From an uncultured Latescibacterota bacterium (GTDB lineage Bacteria > Latescibacterota > UBA2968), in assembly GCA_958295785.1 (NCBI GenBank), contig OY282377.1, forward strand, positions 1,130,394-1,194,393: DNA of 64,000 bases, written 5' to 3'. Positions 25,795-35,459 of the stretch are shown piece after piece. Each line of letters opens with the position of its first letter. Within the stretch, counting starts at the first letter, position 1. Position numbers and translations under genes: made by a program. The notes below the pieces were generated by a model. That model was not told the DNA's origin. It worked only from the letters and a program-made list of their open reading frames with translations, and searched no databases.

Positions 25795-28700
25795 TTGAAA
25801 ACTTTTTTGTTGGTCCTGTGTCTCATCGGTCTTAGTCCTCTCGCAACACTTGCACAACCCCCGTCTTTAGGCCCCGCCAAAGCCATTGGGGTCGATCTCG
25901 CCAATACCCCGCTGAACCTCCCGTCTCCGGATCAAAAGTCCTATACGTATTGGACCCCCGAAACTGCCGATGGCTTTTTTCCATCGCTTTTGGGGTTGCG
26001 AACCTCTGGCTCCAAAGTGATTCGCACCCGATATTTCAATATCTATTTTTCGACCGCAGAAAAAACCGCGCGCCATATTGCCGATTTTTGCGATGAGACC
26101 CTGTCCAATCTCATGCGGCACTACCCCACCTTTGTGGATCGCATCGCGCCCATTCACGTCGTGGTTGACGATCAGGCGGATTTTTTGGGCAATGCCTTTG
26201 CCATATACAGCGCGAATTACATCCACTTTTGGACCAATCCCATCGACTGGGAAATCCGCGGCAGCAGCGACTGGGTTCGCAATGTTTTTGTGCATGAACT
26301 CACGCACATCGTCACGTTGAAAGCCGCGCACAAGGGATTGCCATTTCAAATTGGCCTGATCAACACCTCCCGCGCCAATGAAAATCCCGATTTCAGCTTT
26401 ACACTCGGCTTGTATCACCTCGCGGTCAGTTCGGGTTTTGCCGAGGGCATTGCCCAGTGGGAAGCCACGCAATACGGCGACGACCATTGGGACACGCACC
26501 GCGATATGCTCTTGCGTATGGCATCGCTCGAAAGCGATTTGTTGTCGCTGTCGGACATGGGGCAACTCGGCGGCAAGGGCAATTTCTATGGCGAGATGGT
26601 GTACAACCAGGGATATGCCATGCTCAACTACATCGGCGACCGGTTTGGCCCCGGCGCGGTCAGGCAAATTTTTGAACACAAGCCCATCGTCAATTTCAAC
26701 TCATCGCTCAAAAAGGCCACGGGCGTCTCGGCCAAGCAACTCTACCGGGATTGGACCGCGCATATCGGGGAACAATACCGCGCGGTTCAAAGCGACATTG
26801 AGCGAGCCGGCGAGCGCGAAGGCGAATTGATCGCGGATCTGGGCAGTTTGGATTATCACCCGGTCTATTCTCCCGATGGCACGAAGATCGGCTTCATCTC
26901 CAATGATGACAGCGACTATTTCATCACCGAACTCAAAGTGATGGACCTATCTACCAAAAAAGTGACGAAAATCGCGGACCGCGTGGATAATCGCTTTGTG
27001 TGGACCGCCAGCGGCGACAGCCTGATGTACATCAAAGCCATTGGGTCGCGTTGGGACATTTTCACATACAACTTAAAAACGAAAAAAGAGAGCCGCGTCA
27101 CAGTGGGCCTGCGCGGCAAAGACCCCACCCTCTCGCCCGATGGCAAGCAAATCGCCTTTGTGACCATGCGAGATGGCACGGCCAATATCGGCCTCGTCAA
27201 TACCGATGGCACGGATGTGCGATTCCTCACGCGCAACAACGACGCCACGCAGTACTTCGGCCCCAAGTGGTCGCCCGACGGCAAGCATCTGATCTTCAGC
27301 GTGTTCCGCACGGGCGAGGACAGGGACATTGCCATCATCGACACAGATGCCACGACGTGGAAACGGGAAAAGGGCAGGCGTTCAAAAGAAAAACGAGAAG
27401 TTGAAACCCAACGGGACAGTCTCCAACAAGCGATGGCCGACAGCATCGCGGCATTTCCCGATAGTATGGCGTATGCGAACAACGCCAATTTCAGATCGGT
27501 TGTGCATTCCGAGGCCGACGAGCGCGATCCGGTGTGGTTGCCCGATGGCAGTGGGTTTGTCTTCAGTTCGGACCGCACGGGCATTTTCAATCTCTACACG
27601 CACGACCTGGCAAGCGGCGAACAAAAGCAACTGACCCATGTTGTCGGCGGCGCGTTTTTGCCCACCCTGTCGCCCGACGCCAGCGACGCGATCTACGTGG
27701 GCTATCGCGCCGCGAATTACAACCTCTATCGCATTCCCTTGTCCGAAGGCGTTGCGGTTGCCGCACCCGAGGGCATTGAACGCGATTACGCCGCGATTTA
27801 CACCGGCAAATCCCTCGCCGATCTCCACGACATCGGGCGCTATTCCCCGCGCCTCGTCTCTTATGGCATCACGCCCATCGCATTGCTGGGGCCCACATTT
27901 ATCGGCAACCGATTTGGCCTGGATCAACTCAGCGCGGGCTTTCAATGGGCCTGGGGTGATCTGCTCGGCAGTGACGTTTTTGTTTCCACCGCGCTGATCG
28001 GCAAGAACTTCAAACGGCAGCAAGATTTCAACTCGGAATTTGCCTTTTTTTACCGAAACAGCCTGACTCCCATTTTGTCTGAACAAAGCGCGTACATCCC
28101 GCGCATCTTTTTTGGGGGCAGCCGGCAAACCATCAACAGCATTGTGGATTTGGGCGCGGTGCAAACCGTGCGCGATACCATGAGCGGCACATTGGTCTCC
28201 CAAAACAGCGAGGGGCAACAGGTGCTGATCCCCAATGTCACGCAGTACTTAAACCTCACGGTGACGGAAGAAGACGATTTTAAGGATGTTTTCTCGGATT
28301 TTACCGTGGGCGCGGAAATGGGGATTGGGCGCGGGCACGCGGTCAGCCTGGCTTATGGCTATCGCAAGTACGCGGAAAACCTCCACGCGGTTCAGGTCGT
28401 CCACGACAGCACGCGCGTTTTTCAGACCAACTTGGAGACCGGCACTGTTTCAGACATCACGGATCAGATTCCCAACTCGGATTATGGATCGGAGAGAACC
28501 GTTCTCGACGATTTTCTCTACAAAGACCTCAATTTTTTCAAAAGCCACGAATGGATGGCGGGGTGGAACTATCTCACCCTTAAACCCGCGACGGATCTCT
28601 TCATCAATCCCTCGGGCGGTCGCGCGTTGACCTTCCGCTATCGGCGCATCAATGCGACCGTGTCGGATTCCCTTGCCCGCACGCCCGACGCCGACGAGGA

Positions 28701-29364
28701 TTTTGTGCCCGACCCCATTGGCGACGACTTGTCGCCCGCTTATTTTCGAGATGACAAAGCCAATGTCAGTTTTAACGAATACATCGCGTCCTACAACGAA
28801 TTTATCCCGCTCGTCGGCAGATCCACGCTCGCGGTCCAAGTCTTTGGCGCCTACAAAGATGGCTATGTCAAAGAAGTACAACAAGACGGGGGCACCTATG
28901 AGGGTGTGTTCTATTATCCCCTGCGCTATTATCTCGGGGGGTTGGGCACATTGCGCGGGTATCCGTATTTTACGATCTCGGGCGGCAAAGCCCTCTTTGG
29001 TCGCGCCACGCTGACGCTGCCCATCTTTAAGCACGTCGGCGCGGAACTCCCCCCCTTCTTTTTTGACAAAATCTACGCCACGCTCTTTTTTGAATTTGGC
29101 GGCACGTCCAATGCCGCGACTTTGGGCGATCTTTTCGACGTGGATGACGCGCGATATGACGGGCGGTGGGACAAAATCAAAAGTTCTTTTTTGACGGATT
29201 ACGGCGCCGAGTTGCGCTTCCAGATGTTTTCGCATTACCGCTTGCCCGTGTTCGGCTATCTCATTTTCGCCCGCCCCACCAAACGCGAAGTGCCCTCCCG
29301 CAATGACCCATCTGTTCTCGAGGAAGTCGGCGGGTACCGCATCTATTTTGGCTTGGCGTTGTAA
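25795..29364 (+). CDS. Metalloprotease-like, beta-propeller and outer-membrane beta-barrel fusion
   Basis: The TTG start after AAGGAG gives 1189 residues with a cleavable signal peptide (LSPLATLAQP). An N-terminal peptidase-MA-like domain has VHELTHIV (an HExxH zinc site) near residue 166 and a downstream GFAEGIAQWEA glutamate. WD40/PD40-type propeller blades follow at about 340-650, with recurring YSPDGTKIGFIS, LSPDGKQIAFVT and WSPDGKHLIFS. The C-terminal third has barrel features of surface-antigen/Omp85-like proteins: alternating beta strands, GGLGTLRGYPYF and a final aromatic-hydrophobic strand YRIYFGLAL. I infer an outer-membrane anchored protease or peptide-handling protein. Confidence 0.82.
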   Translation: MKTFLLVLCLIGLSPLATLAQPPSLGPAKAIGVDLANTPLNLPSPDQKSYTYWTPETADGFFPSLLGLRTSGSKVIRTRYFNIYFSTAEKTARHIADFCDETLSNLMRHYPTFVDRIAPIHVVVDDQADFLGNAFAIYSANYIHFWTNPIDWEIRGSSDWVRNVFVHELTHIVTLKAAHKGLPFQIGLINTSRANENPDFSFTLGLYHLAVSSGFAEGIAQWEATQYGDDHWDTHRDMLLRMASLESDLLSLSDMGQLGGKGNFYGEMVYNQGYAMLNYIGDRFGPGAVRQIFEHKPIVNFNSSLKKATGVSAKQLYRDWTAHIGEQYRAVQSDIERAGEREGELIADLGSLDYHPVYSPDGTKIGFISNDDSDYFITELKVMDLSTKKVTKIADRVDNRFVWTASGDSLMYIKAIGSRWDIFTYNLKTKKESRVTVGLRGKDPTLSPDGKQIAFVTMRDGTANIGLVNTDGTDVRFLTRNNDATQYFGPKWSPDGKHLIFSVFRTGEDRDIAIIDTDATTWKREKGRRSKEKREVETQRDSLQQAMADSIAAFPDSMAYANNANFRSVVHSEADERDPVWLPDGSGFVFSSDRTGIFNLYTHDLASGEQKQLTHVVGGAFLPTLSPDASDAIYVGYRAANYNLYRIPLSEGVAVAAPEGIERDYAAIYTGKSLADLHDIGRYSPRLVSYGITPIALLGPTFIGNRFGLDQLSAGFQWAWGDLLGSDVFVSTALIGKNFKRQQDFNSEFAFFYRNSLTPILSEQSAYIPRIFFGGSRQTINSIVDLGAVQTVRDTMSGTLVSQNSEGQQVLIPNVTQYLNLTVTEEDDFKDVFSDFTVGAEMGIGRGHAVSLAYGYRKYAENLHAVQVVHDSTRVFQTNLETGTVSDITDQIPNSDYGSERTVLDDFLYKDLNFFKSHEWMAGWNYLTLKPATDLFINPSGGRALTFRYRRINATVSDSLARTPDADEDFVPDPIGDDLSPAYFRDDKANVSFNEYIASYNEFIPLVGRSTLAVQVFGAYKDGYVKEVQQDGGTYEGVFYYPLRYYLGGLGTLRGYPYFTISGGKALFGRATLTLPIFKHVGAELPPFFFDKIYATLFFEFGGTSNAATLGDLFDVDDARYDGRWDKIKSSFLTDYGAELRFQMFSHYRLPVFGYLIFARPTKREVPSRNDPSVLEEVGGYRIYFGLAL

Positions 29365-29367
29365 GGC

Positions 29368-29398
29368 GAATGGACGGATGAATCCCGTCTGTCCATTC
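29368..29398 (+). terminator. Terminator-like hairpin after the barrel fusion gene
   Basis: GAATGGAC (29368-29375) pairs with GTCCATTC (29391-29398) around a 15-base loop, and CCTCGTTTATT follows. The T run is weak, so termination is likely but not certain. Confidence 0.55.
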
Positions 29399-29426
29399 CT
29401 CGTTTATTGACTGAAGATAACCAATG

Positions 29427-30518
29427 TAGGACTTACGCATGCTGAGTTAAAAAAGGGTGCAATTCCGTAAAATTTATCACTTTGAGGAGGTGTCAATGCG
29501 CCAACCGACGCGTTTGGATTCCTGTCAGTATCTGCTTAGCAGTCCCCTCAACGATACCCTGCCCCCTTTCGCCGACCATAGCGAAGGGTTCAGTCATGAT
29601 AGGATCAACCGCTATCTCGCCGGTGATCGTATCCCACCCCGCTTGGTGTGGGAACATGTCAAAGCCCCCATCGCGCTGACGCCTGAAGGCGATGTGATCT
29701 TTGATGACACGGTTTTAGACAAGCGACACGCGCGCAAGATCGCGTGAGTGCGTCGTCAAGAGAGCGGCACCGCCCAAGGCGTCATCAACGGCATCGGGGT
29801 GGTCACATGTGTCTATGTCAATCCGCAACAGGATCGGTTCTGGCTGATTGACTATCGGATTTATGACCCGCAAGGCGATGGCAAAACCAAATTGGATCAT
29901 CTCAAGGACATGCTCTCTGCGTGGGTCTATCAGAAGGGCCTTCCTTTTACCGGGGTCTTGATGGACAGTGGGTATGCGACCAAAACAGTCATGCGACACA
30001 GAGAGCAGATGCAAAAAACCTATTATTGTCCTCTCAAGACGAACCGGCGCGTGGACGATTCGGCAGGCACAACCCCCTACCAGCGCGTAGATAGCTTAAC
30101 TTGGACGAAAGCGCAACGCAAACAAGGCAAGCGAATTAAAATCAGAGGGTTCCCCAAAGACCACAAAGTGAAATGATTCCGGGGGGCGTCTTCTGATAGA
30201 CGCACGGCGTATGTCGTAACTAACGACCATGCTCAAAACGATTCTTCAGTGGTACAACAGGTGTGTCACCAACGATGGAAAATTGAGCAATTTCACCGCG
30301 AAGTCAAACAGGTGACCGGGCTTGAAAAGTGTCCATGTCGGTTGGCACGCATGGTACGAAATCATATTGGGTGTGCGATGTTCGTTTGGATTCGACTCGC
30401 GCAGGTGGCCTATCAAACAGGACAAACCATTTATCAAGTCAAATACCGAGGGCTAGCTGACTTCTTGAGACAACAACTCAAAGCACCTCATATTCCAATG
30501 GAGATTGCGTAAGTCCTA
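29427..30518 (+). mobile_element. IS copy 2, DDE transposase type (1092 bp)
   Basis: Same length and ends (TAGGACTTACGC ... GCGTAAGTCCTA) as the copy at 12287-13378, in opposite orientation. The 5-bp target duplication is CAATG at 29422-29426 and 30519-30523. The right-hand CAATG contains the ATG of the next gene, so the element inserted at that start codon. Confidence 0.92.
29496..30512 (+). pseudogene. Transposase of IS copy 2, inactivated by two TGA codons
   Basis: The 1017-base frame has the same length as in copy 1. TGA codons at 29745-29747 and 30174-30176 replace TTA leucine codons of copy 1. The amber site of copy 1 is TCG here, so the copies were inactivated independently. Missense changes are also present, including in the Leu-to-Pro style positions near 29600. 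Confidence 0.9.
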
Positions 30519-30520
30519 CA

Positions 30521-31936
30521 ATGAATAGATTCTCACTCAATGAAAAAAGAAATTTACTCTTGTACGGGGCCATCTATGTGGGCATATTTCTAGGTCATCT
30601 ATTCTATACTGTTGGCGTCGACGGCATCTGTATTTTGAGCGATTCTGGCGTATATTATGTGTTTTCGCGTTTGCCCTTGACCGACAGCCAATTCTGGGGA
30701 TCGGCCCGTCCCCCAGTTATTTTGTTTTTTTATAAATTATTTGGAGGCTATGATTACGGATCTTGGGACTGGACTTGGAGCAATATTTATGTGGATGATG
30801 CCACATTATTGTACGGGCAGACATTTGTCAGCATAGCCGCTTTCTCATTTTTGGCGGTTGCATGTGCGAAGACAGCCCGAACTTCCAAGGGACGACTCAT
30901 CTTGTTTGCGTTTCCATTGTTGTTTAGCCTGACTCCCCTGGTGGCCAAGTGGAATCTCGTAGCATTAAGTGAATCCTTCACCTTTTCCCTGTTTGCCGTT
31001 TTCGTCGCGCTATGGATTTTTTATTTTTTGACCAAGCGTCCATCTTGGCTGGTGGGAATTGCCATAGTAGCCCTGCTTTGGGGTGGGGTGCGTGATACAA
31101 ACGCTTATTTGTTGATCATGATCGCGGGTGTCATCATGATCGTCACGATCGCGGGTGTTTTGCGAAAAAATGAGGTGGGGAGGCGCGCCACCCGAGTTTC
31201 TCTCGTTCCTCTGACTGCACTCTGTATCTGGTTCGGCGGCGTATTCGCGCTGTCGAACTTCTCCTCGGAACGAGGAGACCGCTGGGTGTTTCCCTTTTAC
31301 AATAGCGTGGGACAGCGCATCCTGCCCGTTCCCGAATATGTTTCATATTTTGCGGACCACGGTATGCCGATAAGTCCAGCACTTCTGGAGCGAACGGGAA
31401 AATGGGCCAGCGATGATGACTCGGCATTTTATAGCGATCCTCGTTTGGAGGAATTCCGTGTTTGGACCGCCAACCACGGCAAAATGACCTACATCAAATT
31501 CCTGATGTCTCATCTCGTCTATTCGGTGACGGCACCCGGCCTTGATTTTCAAAAGAATTTTCTCAATGAGGTGGCCTATGTGGTTTATTTTCATCCAGCG
31601 ATTCCGCCCCCCATTCCTCTCGTTATGCCCCCCAGACTTTCGGTAGCCATGTTGTACCTACTCCTCGTTAGTTATGGGGTGACAGCCCTCCTCACGTTCA
31701 TCCTTTATTGGCGCAGATGGTTACATGAATCCCCTTACCTAGCAGTTCCTCTGGTTATGGTCCTGTTATCGGTTCCACACGCTTGGCTGGCCTATCACGG
31801 CGATCCAATGGAAATCGTGAGACACAGCTTGACTGCTGTTATACAGTTCTTGTTGGGGTTTGTGTTGTTGTGGCTTAATATTATGGACGCCAAAACGCAT
31901 AGACACAGCATACGACAAGCGGAACAGGATACATGA
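30521..31936 (+). CDS. Polytopic membrane protein, glycosyltransferase-like
   Basis: The 471-residue protein has about ten to twelve hydrophobic segments, and an early loop with SDSGVYYVFSRLPLTDSQFW before the second. This layout is typical of GT-C/Wzy-like envelope glycosyltransferases or polymerases, but I cannot assign a substrate. A large extracytoplasmic loop lies near residues 250-350. Its base composition is more AT-rich than most neighbours, which suggests acquisition. The start codon is inside the IS target duplication, so its own leader and ribosome site (GAAGATAACC before 29422) have been displaced by 1.1 kb. Confidence 0.72.
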   Translation: MNRFSLNEKRNLLLYGAIYVGIFLGHLFYTVGVDGICILSDSGVYYVFSRLPLTDSQFWGSARPPVILFFYKLFGGYDYGSWDWTWSNIYVDDATLLYGQTFVSIAAFSFLAVACAKTARTSKGRLILFAFPLLFSLTPLVAKWNLVALSESFTFSLFAVFVALWIFYFLTKRPSWLVGIAIVALLWGGVRDTNAYLLIMIAGVIMIVTIAGVLRKNEVGRRATRVSLVPLTALCIWFGGVFALSNFSSERGDRWVFPFYNSVGQRILPVPEYVSYFADHGMPISPALLERTGKWASDDDSAFYSDPRLEEFRVWTANHGKMTYIKFLMSHLVYSVTAPGLDFQKNFLNEVAYVVYFHPAIPPPIPLVMPPRLSVAMLYLLLVSYGVTALLTFILYWRRWLHESPYLAVPLVMVLLSVPHAWLAYHGDPMEIVRHSLTAVIQFLLGFVLLWLNIMDAKTHRHSIRQAEQDT

Positions 31937-32225
31937 CAACAGTTCATCTATGGTCAAGATTCAACTGCCTAGCAGTTCATTAAAGGTCTCCGTGGCTTGG
32001 GGTGGTGGTGGGGACTGACCGCTTGGGATTGGGTCAAGGACAGGCACGGGGGCCTGTCCCTACGGTTGATGGATGCAAGGCGGGGACTAACCACTGACTA
32101 CTGACCACTTCTCATATCTTCGGGCGGGCACAGAGGCACCGCCCCTACGGTCTCACATCTCGATTTTAAGGGTGGACTGACCACTGACCACTGACCACTC
32201 TCCACTTTCCACTTTCCACTGCCTT
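31937..32225 (+). repeat. Intergenic heptamer and hairpin cluster before the prenyltransferase gene
   Basis: About 290 bases without a gene. It holds the hairpin GGACAGGCACGGGGGCCTGTCC (32036-32058 region), a second GC-rich hairpin (GGGCGGGCACAGAGGCACCGCCC near 32123) and, at 32175-32222, seven contiguous heptamers: three ACTGACC, then ACTCTCC, two ACTTTCC and a shortened ACTGCC. The last ends three bases before the next start codon. Confidence 0.85.
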
Positions 32226-33092
32226 ATGCCGCATCTCATCCGCGCGATGCGCCCGCACGAATGGCTCAAAAATGTCTTTGTGTTGGCCGCTCTCGTTTTT
32301 GCCAAACGCATTTTTGAACCCGACGACCTGTTGCGAAGCGGGCTGGCCTTTGTGTGTTTTTGTCTGATTTCCAGCACCGCGTATTTGTTTAACGACATTC
32401 GAGATCGGGCATCCGACCGCCAACATCCCCAAAAGTGCCATCGCTCCATCGCCTCCGGCGCTTTGAGCGTCCAAGTCGCGGTCATCGCCGCGGTTGTGCT
32501 CGCGGTTGTCGCCCTGAGTGGCGGATTTTACGCGCATCCCCATTTTGGCATTGTGCTCCTCATCTATGCGGTCGTGAACATCGCCTATACCCTGTATCTC
32601 AAACACGTCGTCATTCTCGATGTTATGGCCATCGCCACGGGGTTTCTGTTGCGCGCCATCGGCGGGGCAGTCGCCATTCAGGTCTCCATTTCCTCGTGGT
32701 TCATCCTCTGCACTTTGCTCTTGGCCCTGTTTTTGTGCTTTGCCAAACGCCGGCAAGAACGCGCTTTGCTCAAGGGCGAGGCGCGCAATCACCGCCGCGT
32801 CCTCGAAAATTATTCCACGCAATTTCTCGATCAAGCCATCGCCATTGTCACAGCGGGCGCGCTCGTGTCCTACGCGCTTTATACCATGTCGCCCGAGGTG
32901 ATGGAAAAACTCGACAGCGACCACCTCAACCTCACCATTCCCTTTGTGATCTACGGGATGTTGCGCTATCTCTATCTCATGTACACACAAAGCGAGGGCG
33001 GCAATCCCGCATCCACTGTGTTGGGCGACGCGCCGCTGTTGATCGTCTGCACACTGTGGTTGCTAACCCTCGGCGTGCTGATCTACTTTTAG
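32226..33092 (+). CDS. UbiA-family prenyltransferase, decaprenyl-phosphate phosphoribosyltransferase-like
   Basis: The 288-residue membrane protein has the Asp-rich motif NDIRDRASDRQHP at about residues 58-70 followed by KCHRSIASG, the pattern of the Rv3806c-type branch of the UbiA family. This branch moves phosphoribose onto polyprenyl phosphate for arabinan precursor synthesis. A second Asp region, VVILDVMAIATGFLLRA, is present, and about eight hydrophobic segments are visible. An exact substrate cannot be read from sequence. The glycosyltransferase-like gene upstream makes an envelope-glycan role plausible. Confidence 0.82.
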   Translation: MPHLIRAMRPHEWLKNVFVLAALVFAKRIFEPDDLLRSGLAFVCFCLISSTAYLFNDIRDRASDRQHPQKCHRSIASGALSVQVAVIAAVVLAVVALSGGFYAHPHFGIVLLIYAVVNIAYTLYLKHVVILDVMAIATGFLLRAIGGAVAIQVSISSWFILCTLLLALFLCFAKRRQERALLKGEARNHRRVLENYSTQFLDQAIAIVTAGALVSYALYTMSPEVMEKLDSDHLNLTIPFVIYGMLRYLYLMYTQSEGGNPASTVLGDAPLLIVCTLWLLTLGVLIYF

Positions 33093-33120
33093 ACGTACAT
33101 TGCGATTTGTTATGCTGCCT

Positions 33121-33152
33121 GGCCGATTCCCCTAGGGATCGGCTTTTGTTTT
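33121..33152 (+). terminator. Intrinsic terminator after the UbiA-family gene
   Basis: GCCGATTCCC and GGGATCGGC pair with one bulged T around CTA, followed by TTTTGTTTT. This separates the prenyltransferase from the sulfatase. Confidence 0.75.
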
Positions 33153-33246
33153 GCCCTGCACGCGGGCGTTGTGCAAAGGCGTTGGATTGCATATTTTAAC
33201 CCCGATTTGATGTGAAGTTTTCATTCTTTTCCGCGAGGAGTTGCAC

Positions 33247-34815
33247 ATGGCAAAACGACCGAATATCTTGCTGATTATGAACGACGATATGGGCTATTCC
33301 GATATCGGGTGTTACGGGGGCGAAATTCACACGCCCAATTTGGACAGGCTGGCGGGCAATGGGTTGCGGTTCACGCAGTTTTACAACACGGCGCGGTGTT
33401 GCCCCACGCGGGCGTCGCTGCTGACCGGGTTGCACCCGCACCAAGCTAGCGTGGGGCACATGATGGATGATCGGGAGTACGAGGGGTATCGCGGCGATTT
33501 GAATTTTCAAAGTGTGACCATTGCCGAGGTGCTCAAGACCGCGGGCTATGCGACCTATATGAGCGGCAAGTGGCATATTACGCGGCATGCGGACGCAGAA
33601 GGCCCCAAACACAGTTGGCCCTGCCAGCGCGGGTTTGATCGCTTTTTTGGCATCATTACCGGCGCGGCCAATTATTGGAAGCCGCAAACCCTGACGCGGG
33701 ACAACGCGCAAATTTCGGTGGATGAGTTCCCCGAGGATTTCTTTTTGACCGATGCCATCAGCGATCACGCGGCGGATTATATCCGAGCGCATGCGCGGGC
33801 AAATGGGGATCAGCCCTTCTTTTTGTACACGGCCTATACCGCGCCGCACTGGCCCTTGCACGCGCACGAGGAAGATATTGCAAAATACAACGGGCGATTC
33901 GCCGCTGGATGGGATAAATTGCGCGAGGCGCGGTTGGCGCGGATGCGCGAGATGGGCATTTTGAAACCCGAATGGGGATTGAGCGACCGCGATCCCTCGC
34001 AAGTGCCGTGGGAAGACGCCGAGCACAAGGCGTGGCAGCAGCGGCGCATGGAGGTTTATGCCGCGCAGGTTGATCGCATGGATCAAGGCATTGGGCGCAT
34101 TGTACACGCGCTTGAAGAGAGCGGACAACTGGACAACACCCTGATCGTCTTTTTGGCCGATAATGGGGGCTGTGCCGAGGAGTTGGGAAACAGGATGCGG
34201 AGAAGCGCGATAGCCCCTGCAACCACGCGCAATGGTCGCGCGGTGCAACGCGGCAATGATCCCAATGTGATGCCGGGCGACGAGACCACGTATCAGAGCT
34301 ACGGCGTGCCGTGGGCAAATGTGTCAAACACGCCTTTCCGCCTGTACAAACACTGGGTTCACGAAGGCGGGATTTCAACGCCTTTTATTGTGCATTGGCC
34401 CGATCGCATCGCGGATACGGGCGCGTTGCGCGAGCAACCCGGTCAACTGACCGATGTGATGGCAATGTGTCTCGATGTGGCCGGCGCCGAGTATCCCGAG
34501 ACGCATGATGGACATGATATTTTGCCGCTGGAAGGCACATCACTCACGCCGATTTTCGACAATCGGGACAATGGCAAACCCTATCTGATTTGGGAACACG
34601 AGGGCAATGGCGCAGTTCGCAAGGGCAAGTGGAAACTGGTAAAACGCTATCCGGGCGATTGGGAACTTTACGACATTGAAGCCGACCGATCAGAACTCGA
34701 CGATCTGGCACAGGAGCACCCCGATGTGGTGGCCGAACTCGCGGCGATTTACGACGCTTGGGCCGAGCGGTGTGGCGTTGAGCCGTGGGACAATATCCTC
34801 GCTAAGCGGGGGTGA
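33247..34815 (+). CDS. Sulfatase (arylsulfatase type)
   Basis: The enzyme hydrolyses sulfate esters. The formylglycine motif is CCPTRASLLTG at about residues 54-64, fitting C-x-P-x-R. The metal-site motif NILLIMNDDMGYSDIGCYG is at the N-terminus, and the second conserved SGKWHI is near residue 108. The C-terminal metal site DNGG is in LADNGGCAEE. The 522-residue length is normal for the A subfamily. No signal peptide is evident, so it may be cytoplasmic. The ATG at 33247 follows GCGAGGAG. Confidence 0.92.
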   Translation: MAKRPNILLIMNDDMGYSDIGCYGGEIHTPNLDRLAGNGLRFTQFYNTARCCPTRASLLTGLHPHQASVGHMMDDREYEGYRGDLNFQSVTIAEVLKTAGYATYMSGKWHITRHADAEGPKHSWPCQRGFDRFFGIITGAANYWKPQTLTRDNAQISVDEFPEDFFLTDAISDHAADYIRAHARANGDQPFFLYTAYTAPHWPLHAHEEDIAKYNGRFAAGWDKLREARLARMREMGILKPEWGLSDRDPSQVPWEDAEHKAWQQRRMEVYAAQVDRMDQGIGRIVHALEESGQLDNTLIVFLADNGGCAEELGNRMRRSAIAPATTRNGRAVQRGNDPNVMPGDETTYQSYGVPWANVSNTPFRLYKHWVHEGGISTPFIVHWPDRIADTGALREQPGQLTDVMAMCLDVAGAEYPETHDGHDILPLEGTSLTPIFDNRDNGKPYLIWEHEGNGAVRKGKWKLVKRYPGDWELYDIEADRSELDDLAQEHPDVVAELAAIYDAWAERCGVEPWDNILAKRG

Positions 34816-35459
34816 AAAGGCAAAGCGGCCCCTGTGCCCCCATGTGGTTTTATCGCGCCGTAAAGCGATTCCTGGGGTGAAAAGGTAAATGTAGGGGCGC
34901 GGGCCCCCTGTGCCCGCCCGAAGATACAAGAGGAATGAGGAACAGACGTTCCGTAGAGATAAGGCGTTGCTTGTCTCAAGCGTTTGGTTCTGCCTTCGCG
35001 TGGGTTGCCTTCGATGCGTTGGCTACGCCTGTGCCTACGGCGTGCGGCGACCTACTTTTTTTCAACAGCAAAAAAAAGGAAGCAAAAAATGCCGCTCTCA
35101 TACGCCGAGGGGCTTGCACAGCGCAAATCGCTTTTGTAACAGCAAGACATGCGTTGGCCTGCGAGGTGGGTTGCGAGATGGACTTGCGCGCTGTGCGTGA
35201 TGGCATGATCTGATGGTCTTTTGGGATGGCATTTTTGCAATGGCTTTTTTGAATGACTGCGTAATGTCAAGGGAATCATTTCTCGACCGGGCTGGTAGCT
35301 CAAACTGTCCCTACGCCTGATGGGGCAGGTGTGTAGGACGTTTTCCCTTTCGCGCTTTTCGCGTATTTCGTAGTGGTTCCTGTCCCTACTAACGGATACG
35401 AGGACAGGCACGGGGGCCTGTCCCTACGACTGACCACTGACCACTGACCGCTGACCACC
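34816..35459. repeat. Repeat-filled gene desert between sulfatase and anion transporter
   Basis: These 644 bases hold a GC-rich hairpin (TAGGGGCGCGGGCCCCCTGTGCCCGCCCGAAG near 34893-34924), truncated copy A of the MITE-like element (34929-35282), the GGACAGGCACGGGGGCCTGTCC hairpin (35403-35425) and a heptamer array (ACTGACC)x3-GCTGACC at 35429-35456. The array abuts the next start codon. No credible gene is seen. Confidence 0.8.
34929..35282 (+). repeat. MITE-like repeat, copy A (truncated at both ends)
   Basis: It is homologous to copies at 39360-39743, 43992-45683 and 58088-58537. Shared landmarks are GCGTTTGGTTCTGCC, TTCGATGCGTTGGCTACGCC, an A/T-rich hinge (CTTTTTTTCAACAG, then eight A) and GCAAAAAATGCCGCTCTCA. 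The terminal TACCAATTTGA sequences are missing here. Confidence 0.85.

Noticed and set aside
29745-30176. TGA read as leucine or another amino acid
   Set aside because: TGA replaces TTA twice in IS copy 2, but many normal genes here end in TGA (fabF, hsdS-like, infC neighbours), so recoding is unlikely.
34929-35282. Coding gene in the MITE-like repeat
   Set aside because: Several frames are open in each copy, but frames and stops are not conserved among copies A-D.
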